Shown here: positions 24,954 through 32,609 of the stretch, piece by piece
Position numbering within the stretch: the first letter of the stretch is position 1
How the letters are laid out: each line of letters opens with the position of its first letter
Source: Desulfuromonadaceae bacterium
GTDB taxonomy: Bacteria > Desulfobacterota > Desulfuromonadia > Desulfuromonadales > UBA2294
Direction: 5' to 3'
DNA length: 32,609 bases
NCBI GenBank assembly: GCA_024636225.1
Contig: JAGXHN010000025.1
Coordinates: 1 to 32,609, forward strand
Program-made: the position numbers and the translations under genes
The notes under the pieces: generated by a model
The model's input: only the letters and a program-made list of their open reading frames with translations
The model's database searches: none
Told to the model about the DNA's origin: nothing

Positions 24954-26393
24954 TTGGCTCAGGAGAATATATTTTTTCTATCGATCAGAGACGTCTGCAA
25001 AAGAGAGATGATTACCTGCTCGCCATCCAAAAGACTGATCGCTGCGGCCGAGTTGATGCGGCAAAAAAATGTCAGTAGTCTGGTTATCTGTAAGCACGGC
25101 TTTCCTATCGGTATCGTTACGGATCGTGATCTTCGCAACAAGGTTGTCTGCCGCGGGATCAACCCTGCTGAGCTGTTTGTCAGTGATGTCATGCATGCGC
25201 CGCTGATTACCATCACCGAAGATAATTTTGTGTTTGAGGCTCTCTACCTGATGTCGAGTCATCGCATTCACCGGGTGGTTGTGGTTGATGCTGCCGGTAA
25301 GCTCTCCGGGATTATCAGTAATTCCGATATCCTGCGATTGCAGACAAGGTCGCCTCAACTGCTGCTGTTTGAAATTGAAAAAGCGACGACGATCGATGAC
25401 CTGAAACGACTGCACGAACAGGTTCAGTCGCTGGTTGTCCATCTGATCGGAACCGGTGTCCGTACTCCGGAGTTGGTTCGATTGATTTCACATCTCAACG
25501 ACCGCATATTGATTCGCCTTATCGATCTGATCAAGTCCGAACGTTATCCGGATTTAACCGAAAATTTCGCCTTTATTGTTCTGGGGAGCGAAGGACGGCA
25601 GGAACAGACACTGACGACCGATCAGGACAATGCGATAATCTACGCTGACGATCTGACGGCCGATGAGCTGACGCAATTAGAGGCATTTTCCCATGCTCTG
25701 ATCGATTCACTCATCGCAATCGGGGTGCCGCCATGTCCCGGCGGGATTATGGCCAAAAATGAATTCTGGCGGCGGAGTTTAAACGGCTGGAAAGATGTCC
25801 TTGACGCTTGGCTTTCGAATTCTGCCCCAAAAAATATCATGAACGGAAGTATGTTTTTCGATCTGCGAACACTGTATGGGGATACGGATCTCGAAAAAGA
25901 GATTAAACAGCATATCGCTGCCCACCTGAGCAACGATTCGTCTTTTTTGGCCCGAACCGCTAAAAATGTTCTCCGTTTCAAAACCCCTGTCGGACTGTTC
26001 GGACGATTTAAACTTGAAAAGGAGGGGATTCATCGCGGCAAGATGGATATCAAACGGGCGGGAATTTTTGCGATCACAGAAGGGATCAAGGTTCTTGCCC
26101 TGGAGTCCGGACACCTCGATGGCGGTACGCATGAACATATCAACAATCTGGTGAAATCCGGAATTTTGAGTCGCGACCTCTCTGAAGATATTGAGGCGAG
26201 CTTCATCTTTCTGGTCAGTCTGCGCTTGCGCGGTCAGGTTTTATCAATCCGTGCCGGGGAAGAACCGAGCAACTATATCAGTCTGGAACAGCTTAACCAT
26301 ATGGAACAAGGGCGGCTGCGTCTCGCGTTTGAAGCGGTCAGATCTTTTCAGGAGTTTCTGGAGTTGCACTTTCAACTTGCTTTCGTTAATTGA
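24954..26393 (+). CDS. CBS-pair protein with DUF294 nucleotidyltransferase-like domain
   Basis: The product is 479 residues. The start is a TTG at 24954 with an excellent GAAGGAG ribosome site 6 bases upstream; no in-frame ATG fits better. Two CBS domains (about 12-62 and 74-130, with IGIVTDRDLRN and LSGIISNSDILR) would bind adenosine nucleotides. After a helical linker comes a GlnD/DUF294-type nucleotidyltransferase domain with GSEGRQEQTLTTDQDNA (about 208-225), and then the DUF294 C-terminal helical domain. The usual cyclic-nucleotide-binding domain found N-terminal in many relatives is absent. The family is thought to be regulatory. The substrate is unknown, and its link with acnB is only adjacency. 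Confidence 0.9.
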   Translation: MAQENIFFLSIRDVCKREMITCSPSKRLIAAAELMRQKNVSSLVICKHGFPIGIVTDRDLRNKVVCRGINPAELFVSDVMHAPLITITEDNFVFEALYLMSSHRIHRVVVVDAAGKLSGIISNSDILRLQTRSPQLLLFEIEKATTIDDLKRLHEQVQSLVVHLIGTGVRTPELVRLISHLNDRILIRLIDLIKSERYPDLTENFAFIVLGSEGRQEQTLTTDQDNAIIYADDLTADELTQLEAFSHALIDSLIAIGVPPCPGGIMAKNEFWRRSLNGWKDVLDAWLSNSAPKNIMNGSMFFDLRTLYGDTDLEKEIKQHIAAHLSNDSSFLARTAKNVLRFKTPVGLFGRFKLEKEGIHRGKMDIKRAGIFAITEGIKVLALESGHLDGGTHEHINNLVKSGILSRDLSEDIEASFIFLVSLRLRGQVLSIRAGEEPSNYISLEQLNHMEQGRLRLAFEAVRSFQEFLELHFQLAFVN

Positions 26394-26399
26394 TGCTTT

Positions 26400-29147
26400 T
26401 CAGGCATCAGGCCGATCGATCGGCAGGGAGAAATGAAATGCAGTCCCCTTTCCCGGGTGGCTGTCGATCCAGATGATTCCGCCATGGGCTTCGATAATTG
26501 TTTTACAGATGGTCAAACCGAGCCCCAGCCCACGCACGGCGGTGTTCGAAGTATCGGCGCGATAGAATTTATTAAAGGCCTGATTGATCTGTTCGGGTGT
26601 CATCCCGACCCCTTCATCTATGACGGTTATCTCTAGCTTCTGGCTGTTCATCTCCCCTTTGATCCGTATTGTCCCCCCTTTTGGTGAGTATTTGACGGCG
26701 TTGCTGAGCAGATTGTCAAAAACTCTGTGAATCTTATTCCGGTCGACATTCAGTTTCAGGCAGGCTTCAGGACAATCGACAACAAAGGAGTGTATCGGGC
26801 TTTCCCGGCGGTGATGATTGACGATTTCATGCACCAGCGCAATCATTTCGCATGGGGTCTGTTCGAGTATCAGTTTTCGACCAGTCTCGGCCCGGCCAAC
26901 GTCGAGCAGGTCATTCGTTATCTGCTCCAGTGCTGTACTGCGATTGAGAATGTAACCGAGATATTCATGTTGTTGTTCCGGAGTGATCCTGATCGATAAT
27001 TCGCGGTTGTACATCAGTTCAGCGTACCCTTGAATTGTGGCCAGAGGGGTGCGCAGCTCATGTGCGGCAATAGCGATAAACTCACTTTTCATCTGATCGA
27101 GTTCACGCAGGCGGGTCACATCGTGCAGGACGGTAATGATTCCGTTCCGGCCAATTTTTCGATGATGGACATACGATTTACGTGCCTGGACGATATGATG
27201 TCCCATTCCATGTGTCGTCGGTATCGAAAATTCAATCTCGGTATCACTGTTTTTTATAAGATTTTGTAACTGTCCGGAAAAGGGGCGTCCTTTTGTCGCC
27301 TCATCGAGCATCATTCCACAAACCTGTTTAAAGTTGATCCCTAGAAGTTTTTCTGCGGCCTCATTGACAAGAACAATTTTTTGATCTAGGTCCGTAACAA
27401 TCAGCCCCTCGGCAACGGATCGAAGTATGGCGTTGGTATTATCTCGCCCTTCTTCGGCGTCGTGAATCGATTTTTGCAGGGCCAGCCCGGTATGATAACG
27501 TTCAATTCCGACTGCGATCATATCGGCAACAGAGGCGATAGAGTATTGGACATATTCGGTGAGTGGTTGTTGAGAGAAGAGGGCAACGACGCCGACCGTT
27601 CGATTATTGATGACCAGTGGGTACCCGGCAAATCCGGCAATTCTATCCTTTTTAATCCATTCCTGGTCTCTAAACTGGGGGTCACCTGCCACCTGATTGG
27701 TCAGAACCGGTTTGCGTTCACTGGCGATGCGTCCGACCTTCGATTGGCCAAATTTTTTAAAACGGTGGGTGCTCTCCTTGATTCGTGTGAACAGGCCTGC
27801 GCTGGCGCGCAGTTCCAGCAGATCCGGCTGGTTTTCGTCTGTCACCCAGATTCGGGCGAAAGCTGTTTCCGTCTGTTTGAGCAGGCTTTCACAACAGTGT
27901 TGCAGGGTCTGCTCCAATGACGTTTCAGTTGTCAGCGCCCGGCCGATTTCTGCTGCGAGAGAGGCGAGACGTGCGCGTTCGGATAACTCTTTCTCATTTC
28001 TACGCCGGATCACAATGATATTCAGAAGCAGAGAGATACATAAGCTCAGTAAAACGATAAAGGCCAAGCCGGTCCAGAACTGCCATTTATAGAGCTGATA
28101 AGTGGAGGAGGGGAGGTTGATAACGAGACTGTTGTCGGGGAGCTTATCGTGCGAAATCCCGAAGCGTGTGAGCTCGTTATCATCAAACATAAAACGATTG
28201 GTGTCGCTGATTTTGACCGGAATTGTCCCGACGTCAGCCCCCGCCAGAATCAGTAAACCGAGTTTTGCCGCTTCTTTCCCCTGCGTTTCAGCGTTGATTA
28301 ATCGGCCGCCGACGATGCCGTTGCCGAGGAAAAAATCCCAGAAACCGTAGACTGGCACCCGGCTGTTTCCCCGGATTTTCCGGGCCGTCTCGGCAAAATC
28401 GAGTATTTTTTCTCCATCACTGATGGTTCCGGTGAGAAAAATAACCTGACCGGAAACCAGTGTCTGGAGTCTTTTCTTAAGTTCTGGCAGAGTCTGATCG
28501 TTCCAGAAGAGCACATCGACTTTTTTTCGCAGATCTTCTGTCACCTTTTTCAGGGAAAGAAGATTCAGCTTGCCGGTATCCGTCTCTGTTTCACCGATAA
28601 AAATCAGTTCTCGCGTGTCCGGATGCAGCTCAATGGCGAGTCTGATCGTTTTAGAAAATGCCGGTATTTCGGCGATCCCTGTGATGTTTCTGATCCCGTC
28701 CAGCATATCAGGAGTAAAGCCGTTAACACCGCAAAAGACGATCGGCGTCGCTCTGAATAAATCGTCACGGTGGCGCAGTGCGAAATTGAAAGCGTCGTTG
28801 TCTGAAGTGAAGACCAGTTTGAAATGCTGACCTTCGAGTTTTTTGACCAGTACCCCCTCAATATAGCTGTCGCGATACCACGCCGCCTGGTTTCTTTTCA
28901 GATCGAGATATTCAACTTGCATAGAGAGTTCGGGGCGATTCTTCAAGAGCTGCGCCTGCAGTGTTTTATTGATATCGGCGGTCCAGGACAGACCCGGATG
29001 ATAGGAGTGGAGAATAAGAACATCGTCACTGTTGTCGCTGGCACCGGCAAAAGTCGTAACAAAGGAGCTGAACAGAATAAAAAAGAGAAGAGAGTAAAGA
29101 GAAAAAGAGAGATCTCTGATTGTTTGATAAAATGTCATAACGGTCAT
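26400..29147 (-). CDS. Hybrid sensor histidine kinase: periplasmic-binding-like, GAF, PAS
   Basis: The open frame begins at a GTG (29153), but the ATG at 29147 has GGAG 5 bases upstream, which the GTG would overlap. The product is 915 residues. An N-terminal signal or anchor helix (about 14-33) precedes an ABC-substrate-binding-like sensor domain (about 43-330; VLILHSYHPGLSWT, PIVFCGVNG). A TM (about 357-378) follows, then GAF (about 395-550), PAS (about 575-680) and the kinase core. H box is AAHELRTPLATIQGY, N box NLLSNAVKYS, G1 DEGVGM, F box FNKFYR, G2 GLGLGLT, all intact. No response regulator gene is adjacent, so its partner is elsewhere. The 3' end meets the CBS/DUF294 gene tail to tail with a 6-base gap. 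Confidence 0.93.
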   Translation of the reverse strand: MTVMTFYQTIRDLSFSLYSLLFFILFSSFVTTFAGASDNSDDVLILHSYHPGLSWTADINKTLQAQLLKNRPELSMQVEYLDLKRNQAAWYRDSYIEGVLVKKLEGQHFKLVFTSDNDAFNFALRHRDDLFRATPIVFCGVNGFTPDMLDGIRNITGIAEIPAFSKTIRLAIELHPDTRELIFIGETETDTGKLNLLSLKKVTEDLRKKVDVLFWNDQTLPELKKRLQTLVSGQVIFLTGTISDGEKILDFAETARKIRGNSRVPVYGFWDFFLGNGIVGGRLINAETQGKEAAKLGLLILAGADVGTIPVKISDTNRFMFDDNELTRFGISHDKLPDNSLVINLPSSTYQLYKWQFWTGLAFIVLLSLCISLLLNIIVIRRRNEKELSERARLASLAAEIGRALTTETSLEQTLQHCCESLLKQTETAFARIWVTDENQPDLLELRASAGLFTRIKESTHRFKKFGQSKVGRIASERKPVLTNQVAGDPQFRDQEWIKKDRIAGFAGYPLVINNRTVGVVALFSQQPLTEYVQYSIASVADMIAVGIERYHTGLALQKSIHDAEEGRDNTNAILRSVAEGLIVTDLDQKIVLVNEAAEKLLGINFKQVCGMMLDEATKGRPFSGQLQNLIKNSDTEIEFSIPTTHGMGHHIVQARKSYVHHRKIGRNGIITVLHDVTRLRELDQMKSEFIAIAAHELRTPLATIQGYAELMYNRELSIRITPEQQHEYLGYILNRSTALEQITNDLLDVGRAETGRKLILEQTPCEMIALVHEIVNHHRRESPIHSFVVDCPEACLKLNVDRNKIHRVFDNLLSNAVKYSPKGGTIRIKGEMNSQKLEITVIDEGVGMTPEQINQAFNKFYRADTSNTAVRGLGLGLTICKTIIEAHGGIIWIDSHPGKGTAFHFSLPIDRPDA

Positions 29148-29678
29148 TTCCACTCCAGTCGTGAAAAGTCGTAATGATTCACAGTACTCGGTTCAATCCT
29201 GGGCTGCTGCTGGTGCCAAAAAGTGGCGACAAGTGGCAACGTTGGATGCAGGGAGGTAGCGCGTACGCCGTAATTGAAATGCTGAACAATTCCGTAAGTT
29301 CAAGACATTTGGTTATGACATCTTTATACTCGAAGAGAGCTGCTGATATCGATTCAGCATCGAGACTATAAAACCACGTTGTGCGTTTCAGTTCAAGGCT
29401 GTAGTTGAGCAGGAGTTTGTTTGTCTGGTTTAAATCTTTGTTTTTCGGTTAAAGCGCTGAGTCAGATATTATGTAACTATGCAGCAACTGGGAAAAGTGT
29501 GTCATTCCCGAGGGGGTAATCGGGAATCCGGTTTTTAAAGCCATGGCTCCTTTGGTAGAATCATTTTCGGGATGACAGGATTTCTTATAATTCACAATGG
29601 CACTGAATAGTTACGATATTTTTTTAATTGCAGATAAAACCGCCATTTTATATACGAACTTCTCGACAGGAGCGTGGC
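29148..29678. other. Intergenic region with a miniature element
   Basis: About 530 bases separate the divergent sensor kinase and amidohydrolase-like genes. The right part holds the miniature element 29473-29614. At 29219-29239 there is a tandem direct repeat AAGTGGCGAC/AAGTGGCAAC, possibly a regulator site for one of the divergent genes. The short frame 29174-29371 has no ribosome site or recognisable sequence. I could not identify promoters with confidence. Confidence 0.5.
29473..29614 (+). mobile_element. Miniature inverted-repeat element, copy B, with REP-like core
   Basis: The left end GTAACTATGCAGCAAC (29473-29488) and the right end GGCACTGAATAGTTAC (29599-29614) are inverted repeats that agree at most positions. 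The flanking octamers GATATTAT (29465-29472) and GATATTTT (29615-29622) agree at 7 of 8 positions, a good target-duplication candidate. The core 29500-29577 is bounded by TGTCATTCCCGA and TCGGGATGACA, also inverted. It contains a hairpin of ATTCCCGA and TCGGGAAT. The element is 142 bases and non-coding. The same core, inverted, recurs at 31947-32025. Confidence 0.65.
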
Positions 29679-30989
29679 ATGAGCAATGGTCGGCCTGAAA
29701 TATCGCCTCTTTTCATCAGTCAATTCGAAGTCGATGCATCGAGTCCGTTTGAGCGTCATCTGAATCGACTTGAGGTCGAAATCGGGCGGGAGGATTACAG
29801 CCAGCTCATGCGGGTTGAAAAGCTCCCGCACCCCCTTTCTGAAGAGCAGTTTTCGTCGATGATTGAGACGACTGAACTGCTGTTGAAATCGACACAAAAT
29901 ATCTATAATCGTGACCTTTTGCTTCGACTTGGCGCGCGCATCTACCTCGAGCCCTTGACCTATACCGTCTATTATCGTCTGCCGGACTCTTCCCTTCGTT
30001 TTGTTCCGGCCTGGCGAGACGCAATTCTTGAGACGTTTTTTGAGCCGCGGCCTGTTGCTCCGACCGGTTGGCACAGTTGCCGCAGTGCTCTGCCCGGATT
30101 TGAATGCCGTTTTCTGCCGGATGCGGCCGGTGGCGTTCTATTATTCCGTCATCAGAATCAAAATATTTCCCGGCAGCGACCTCTTGTTACCGCCAGTCAC
30201 GGCCCATACGATCCGCATACACTGGAAGTGGCTCTCTATTTTCTGCGAGCAGGAAAAGGGGGCGCCGCAATTGTTAATCTCGGATTTGCCGGGCGCGAGC
30301 CTCTATTCGATTCTTCTCTACAATCTCTCACCGCCTGGGGAGTGCCGTTGAATCCGAGTAATATTGATGTGATCTATCCTTACACCGATGCGCATGGACA
30401 CCCCAACTGTTACAAAATTGAGGAGCAGCTCCCCCGGTTTATCGCCCTGCTTGAGCTTGAGCGGCCGCAGCTCGTGATCGATCTGCACGGTTGTGTCGGC
30501 ACCTCGGCTTCAGATGAAACCGTTATTGTCGGATTGGGGGGGTTGCCACCATTTCATCAGCCTGAAGATTTTGGTACATATATGCAGAAAGAGATGGTTC
30601 ATCACCTGTCTCCTGACGAGCTTCTGCGACAGGGTCTTGATCTGATCCGGGAATTATCGCCGCAAATTTATACGCAATTCTGTTCGTCTGCGCACTGTGG
30701 TTATAATTTTATTCTGCTCGGTCGGATGCAGATGCTCGGCAATCGAATCGATCCGCATAAAGATGTTGCCAGTCTGACAAAGGGAGAGGAACGATCTTAT
30801 CTGCCGGGTGAAAATATTCGCTGGATCCCCGGTGCCGGAGCCAACGCCCTGCAGCGTCTGTCCATGCGTAAGGTCAATTCTGAAGCGATCTGCCTGCATG
30901 TCGAAATCCCGACCACAGTGCGTCGAAAAATGGTTCTGAAGCTGCATACCCTCGAATTTGAATCGTCCCTCGATGCGAGCGGATTGTAA
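29679..30989 (+). CDS. N-formylglutamate-amidohydrolase-like protein, function uncertain
   Basis: The frame opens at 29628, but the ATG at 29679 has AGGAG 6 bases upstream and avoids the AT-rich leader. The product is 436 residues and is cytoplasmic, with no signal peptide. The C-terminal two-thirds has a metal-hydrolase look: TASHGPYDPHT, later VIDLHGCVGTSASDET, and near the end ICLHVEIPTTVRRKM. The His, Asp-x-His and Glu positions match the zinc ligands of the N-formylglutamate amidohydrolase/carboxypeptidase-like fold. The N-terminal 130 residues are not recognised. I infer a zinc-dependent amidase or peptidase; the substrate is unknown. The gene is flanked by the two inverted copies of the REP-like core. 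Confidence 0.85.
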   Translation: MSNGRPEISPLFISQFEVDASSPFERHLNRLEVEIGREDYSQLMRVEKLPHPLSEEQFSSMIETTELLLKSTQNIYNRDLLLRLGARIYLEPLTYTVYYRLPDSSLRFVPAWRDAILETFFEPRPVAPTGWHSCRSALPGFECRFLPDAAGGVLLFRHQNQNISRQRPLVTASHGPYDPHTLEVALYFLRAGKGGAAIVNLGFAGREPLFDSSLQSLTAWGVPLNPSNIDVIYPYTDAHGHPNCYKIEEQLPRFIALLELERPQLVIDLHGCVGTSASDETVIVGLGGLPPFHQPEDFGTYMQKEMVHHLSPDELLRQGLDLIRELSPQIYTQFCSSAHCGYNFILLGRMQMLGNRIDPHKDVASLTKGEERSYLPGENIRWIPGAGANALQRLSMRKVNSEAICLHVEIPTTVRRKMVLKLHTLEFESSLDASGL

Positions 30990-31100
30990 TGCAACTTTTT
31001 GGTTATTCATTTGACTCAACCAGAACTCTAATTACGAAAAATAGTTCCAATCGTGCGTAGTATTGGGGGGAGCGAAGTCGACAAACAGATTCAAGATTGA

Positions 31101-31913
31101 TCAGAGAAAGGAGCGCGCGCCGACATAGGTGCGATTAAAATAGGGGGTGTCGAGCCGCGCAATCCTGACATTTTTGCCGGTTCGCGGGGCGTGAATAAAC
31201 TGACCCTTGCCGATATAGATGCCGACATGTGAGACGCGCCTTCCGCCTCCGGTTGCAAAAAAGACCAGATCACCTTTGCGTAGCTCCGATTTTTTGATCT
31301 CCCGGCCCGTTTTAAACTGGGCTCTTGAGTTGCGCTGCATGTTCAGGCCGTTAAGACGATAACAGACCATGGTCAGACCGCTGCAGTCGAAGCCGGTCTC
31401 ACTGTCAGCTCCTCCCCAGCGATACGGTACGCCGATAAAACCTTTAGCGGTGCGGATCAACTCTTCGCGCAGATCGCCCCGGCCACTTTTTGAAATCCTT
31501 GCCGCAGCGTACGCTTCCGGGATAACGATGAAAAAGCTGTCAATCAACTGCTGTTGCTGCATCGCTTCAGCTTCACGTCTGGCCGCAGCGTAAGTTGGAT
31601 GATTCCCGAACCGAACTTTGTAGAGGCCCGATTCATCCCGAAAATAGTAGGCATCAATACCACGCAGCGCAAGTTTCTGCTCAAGCATGACCGCATTATT
31701 GAGATGGGTAAAGGCTCCGACCTGAACCGAGTGCCCCATTTTTTCCAGGCGCGAAGCGGCAGGCGCGTCAGCAATCAGAGCCGCGATCGGATCATATCCC
31801 GATACGGCTGAGGGTCTGGGGGCGGACGATTGCGAAGAACACCCCGCAAACCCCAAGAGAGCAAGGATGAGAAGAATAACGGTGGCCGATAGAAAGAAGA
31901 GTCTGGACGTCAT
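31101..31913 (-). CDS. SPOR-domain NlpC/P60 lipoprotein, cell-wall hydrolase
   Basis: The product is 270 residues. The signal peptide ends in a lipobox (LLGFAGC) with lipidated C25. A SPOR-like domain (about 60-130, HSVQVGAFTHLNNAVMLEQK and YYFRDESGLYKVRFG) should bind denuded peptidoglycan. The C-terminal NlpC/P60 domain has catalytic C177 (GFDCSGLT), H229 (VSHVGIYIG) and H241 (FIHAP), a complete triad. It is expected to cleave peptide stems of peptidoglycan in the periplasm. It is convergent with the amidohydrolase-like gene, and the 111-base gap between them has no visible terminator. Confidence 0.93.
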   Translation of the reverse strand: MTSRLFFLSATVILLILALLGFAGCSSQSSAPRPSAVSGYDPIAALIADAPAASRLEKMGHSVQVGAFTHLNNAVMLEQKLALRGIDAYYFRDESGLYKVRFGNHPTYAAARREAEAMQQQQLIDSFFIVIPEAYAAARISKSGRGDLREELIRTAKGFIGVPYRWGGADSETGFDCSGLTMVCYRLNGLNMQRNSRAQFKTGREIKKSELRKGDLVFFATGGGRRVSHVGIYIGKGQFIHAPRTGKNVRIARLDTPYFNRTYVGARSFL

Positions 31914-31946
31914 TTATCTCGTTCATAGCAGGTTAATATTAAAATC

Positions 31947-32052
31947 TGTCATCCCGAAAATGATTTTATCAAAGGATCCATGGCTTTAAAAACTGGATTC
32001 CGCAATTCCCCCCTCGGGAATGACAATCATTTCGTTGGTGCTGAATCATTAC
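31947..32052 (-). repeat. REP-like core with one arm, decayed element copy C
   Basis: The core 31947-32025 is the reverse complement of 29500-29577, with about 70 of 79 positions identical. The arm GGTGCTGAATCATTAC (32037-32052) is the same terminal sequence as in copies A and B. It lies exactly 27 bases from the core, as in copy B. The other end should fall near 31911, at the lipoprotein start codon, but I see no clear arm there, so it is decayed or replaced. The hairpin may terminate transcription of the band-7 gene or of its own neighbours. Confidence 0.7.
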
Positions 32053-32054
32053 AA

Positions 32055-32609
32055 TTATTTTCCAATCCCCCCCATGATGCCGCGAATCGCTGCCGGAATA
32101 TCGGCTGGCATCAAAACGATTTTTGCATTGTTCGAGGTTGAAACTTCCTTGATTGCGTCGATGTAGCGCTCGCCGAGGATATAGACGACCGGCATTTCGT
32201 TCCCCTGAATCGCTTCGGTCACTTTCTGAATGGCGCGCTGACTCGCTTCGGCCAGAAGCACCTTGGCCTGGGCGTCGCGCCGTGACGCTTCGAGTCGACC
32301 GTCCGCCTCGAGGATCGCTGCCGATTTCTCCCCTTCGGCCCGGGTCACGGTCGCCCGACGGCCCCGTTCGGCGGCAGCTTGTTCTTCCATCGCCTTCTGC
32401 ATGGTCTGTGACGGGTTGATATCCTGAATCTCGACGGTTTTCAACATGATCCCCCAGTCGGAGATATCGTCGGAGATGGCGGTCTTGAGTTTCGCTTTGA
32501 TCATGTCGCGAGAGGAGAGGGCGTCATCGAGATCCATTTCGCCGACGATCGAGCGGAGCGAGGTCTGTACCAGAGTCTGGATGGCCGGGATGTAGTCGAC
32601 CACACCATA
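32055..32609 (-). CDS. Band-7/SPFH (stomatin-like) protein, C-terminal part
   Basis: The 5' end lies beyond the right edge of the window; the frame is open through 32609. The visible 184 residues include the end of the SPFH domain (IQTLVQTSLRSIVGEMDLDDALSSRD, then WGIMLKTVEIQDINPS). A charged Ala/Glu/Arg coiled coil follows (EEQAAAERGRRATVTRAEGE), and a short Gly-rich tail ends in GGIGK. This is typical of the slipin/QmcA group. Such proteins anchor to the inner membrane, form large oligomers and often partner an NfeD protease, whose gene would be outside this window. Confidence 0.92.
   Translation of the reverse strand, partial: YGVVDYIPAIQTLVQTSLRSIVGEMDLDDALSSRDMIKAKLKTAISDDISDWGIMLKTVEIQDINPSQTMQKAMEEQAAAERGRRATVTRAEGEKSAAILEADGRLEASRRDAQAKVLLAEASQRAIQKVTEAIQGNEMPVVYILGERYIDAIKEVSTSNNAKIVLMPADIPAAIRGIMGGIGK

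Noticed and set aside
26411..26424. 14-bp palindrome GCCGATCGATCGGC considered as a terminator between convergent genes
   Set aside because: It lies in the coding end of the sensor kinase, has no loop or T run, and may be chance GATC richness.
29174..29371. A 65-codon open frame upstream of the miniature element
   Set aside because: Weak start context and no protein-like pattern; it lies in a divergent promoter region.

Overview
The window looks like chromosome of a Gram-negative, respiratory, chemotactic bacterium. My best guess is a member of the Desulfuromonadales/Geobacter group. Hints are a c-type haem-binding (CXXCH) sensor, AcnB-type aconitase, an outer-membrane porin, an NtrC-class sigma-54 activator, many PAS/GAF sensor kinases and chemoreceptors with an IIAAQAG tip. 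This placement is inference; no rRNA gene or other phylogenetic marker is present. I saw no tRNA, rRNA, CRISPR array or transposase gene.

Layout. 1-1369 (minus): the start of a probable comEC competence gene, preceded in the same operon by a secreted protein with two carbohydrate-binding-like domains. 1673-5553 (plus): a porin, a small PstS-like periplasmic protein and a transmembrane chemoreceptor, apparently one sensory unit. 5719-10372: a three-PAS membrane histidine kinase and its NtrC-type response regulator. 10613-21604: a long chemosensory cluster, in order a CheY-like pseudo-receiver, a soluble divergent receptor, a STAS protein, CheY, CheA, CheR, CheB, a histidine-kinase-like protein, CheD and a haem-c/degenerate GGDEF/EAL protein. 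21549-21767 (minus): a possible small membrane protein. 22225-24756: acnB with a good promoter and a strong terminator. 24954-26393: a CBS/nucleotidyltransferase-like protein. 26400-29147 (minus): a hybrid periplasmic-binding/GAF/PAS histidine kinase. 29679-30989: an N-formylglutamate-amidohydrolase-like protein. 31101-31913 (minus): a SPOR-NlpC/P60 lipoprotein. 32055-32609 (minus): the C-terminal part of a band-7/stomatin protein.

How it may work together. The chemosensory cluster holds a complete core for receptor methylation and phosphorelay (CheA, CheY, CheR, CheB, CheD) but no cheW, and several of its parts have lost canonical signalling residues. The first CheY-like protein has Ala in place of the phospho-accepting Asp. 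The kinase-like protein between cheB and cheD has Asn in place of the phospho-accepting His but an intact ATP-binding domain. The soluble receptor has a divergent tip. CheA carries two tandem repeats resembling the MshEN cyclic-di-GMP-binding motif, and the last gene encodes a probable cyclic-di-GMP phosphodiesterase with a periplasmic haem-c sensor. A chemosensory pathway cross-wired to cyclic di-GMP and redox state is the most interesting reading of the window. A perfect 22-bp palindrome lies between the NtrC-type regulator and this cluster and may be the regulator's target.

A second discovery is a family of about 135-142 bp miniature elements with terminal inverted repeats starting GTAA and probable 8-bp target duplications. 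There are clear examples at 29473-29614 and 21811-21945 and a decayed one ending at 32052.
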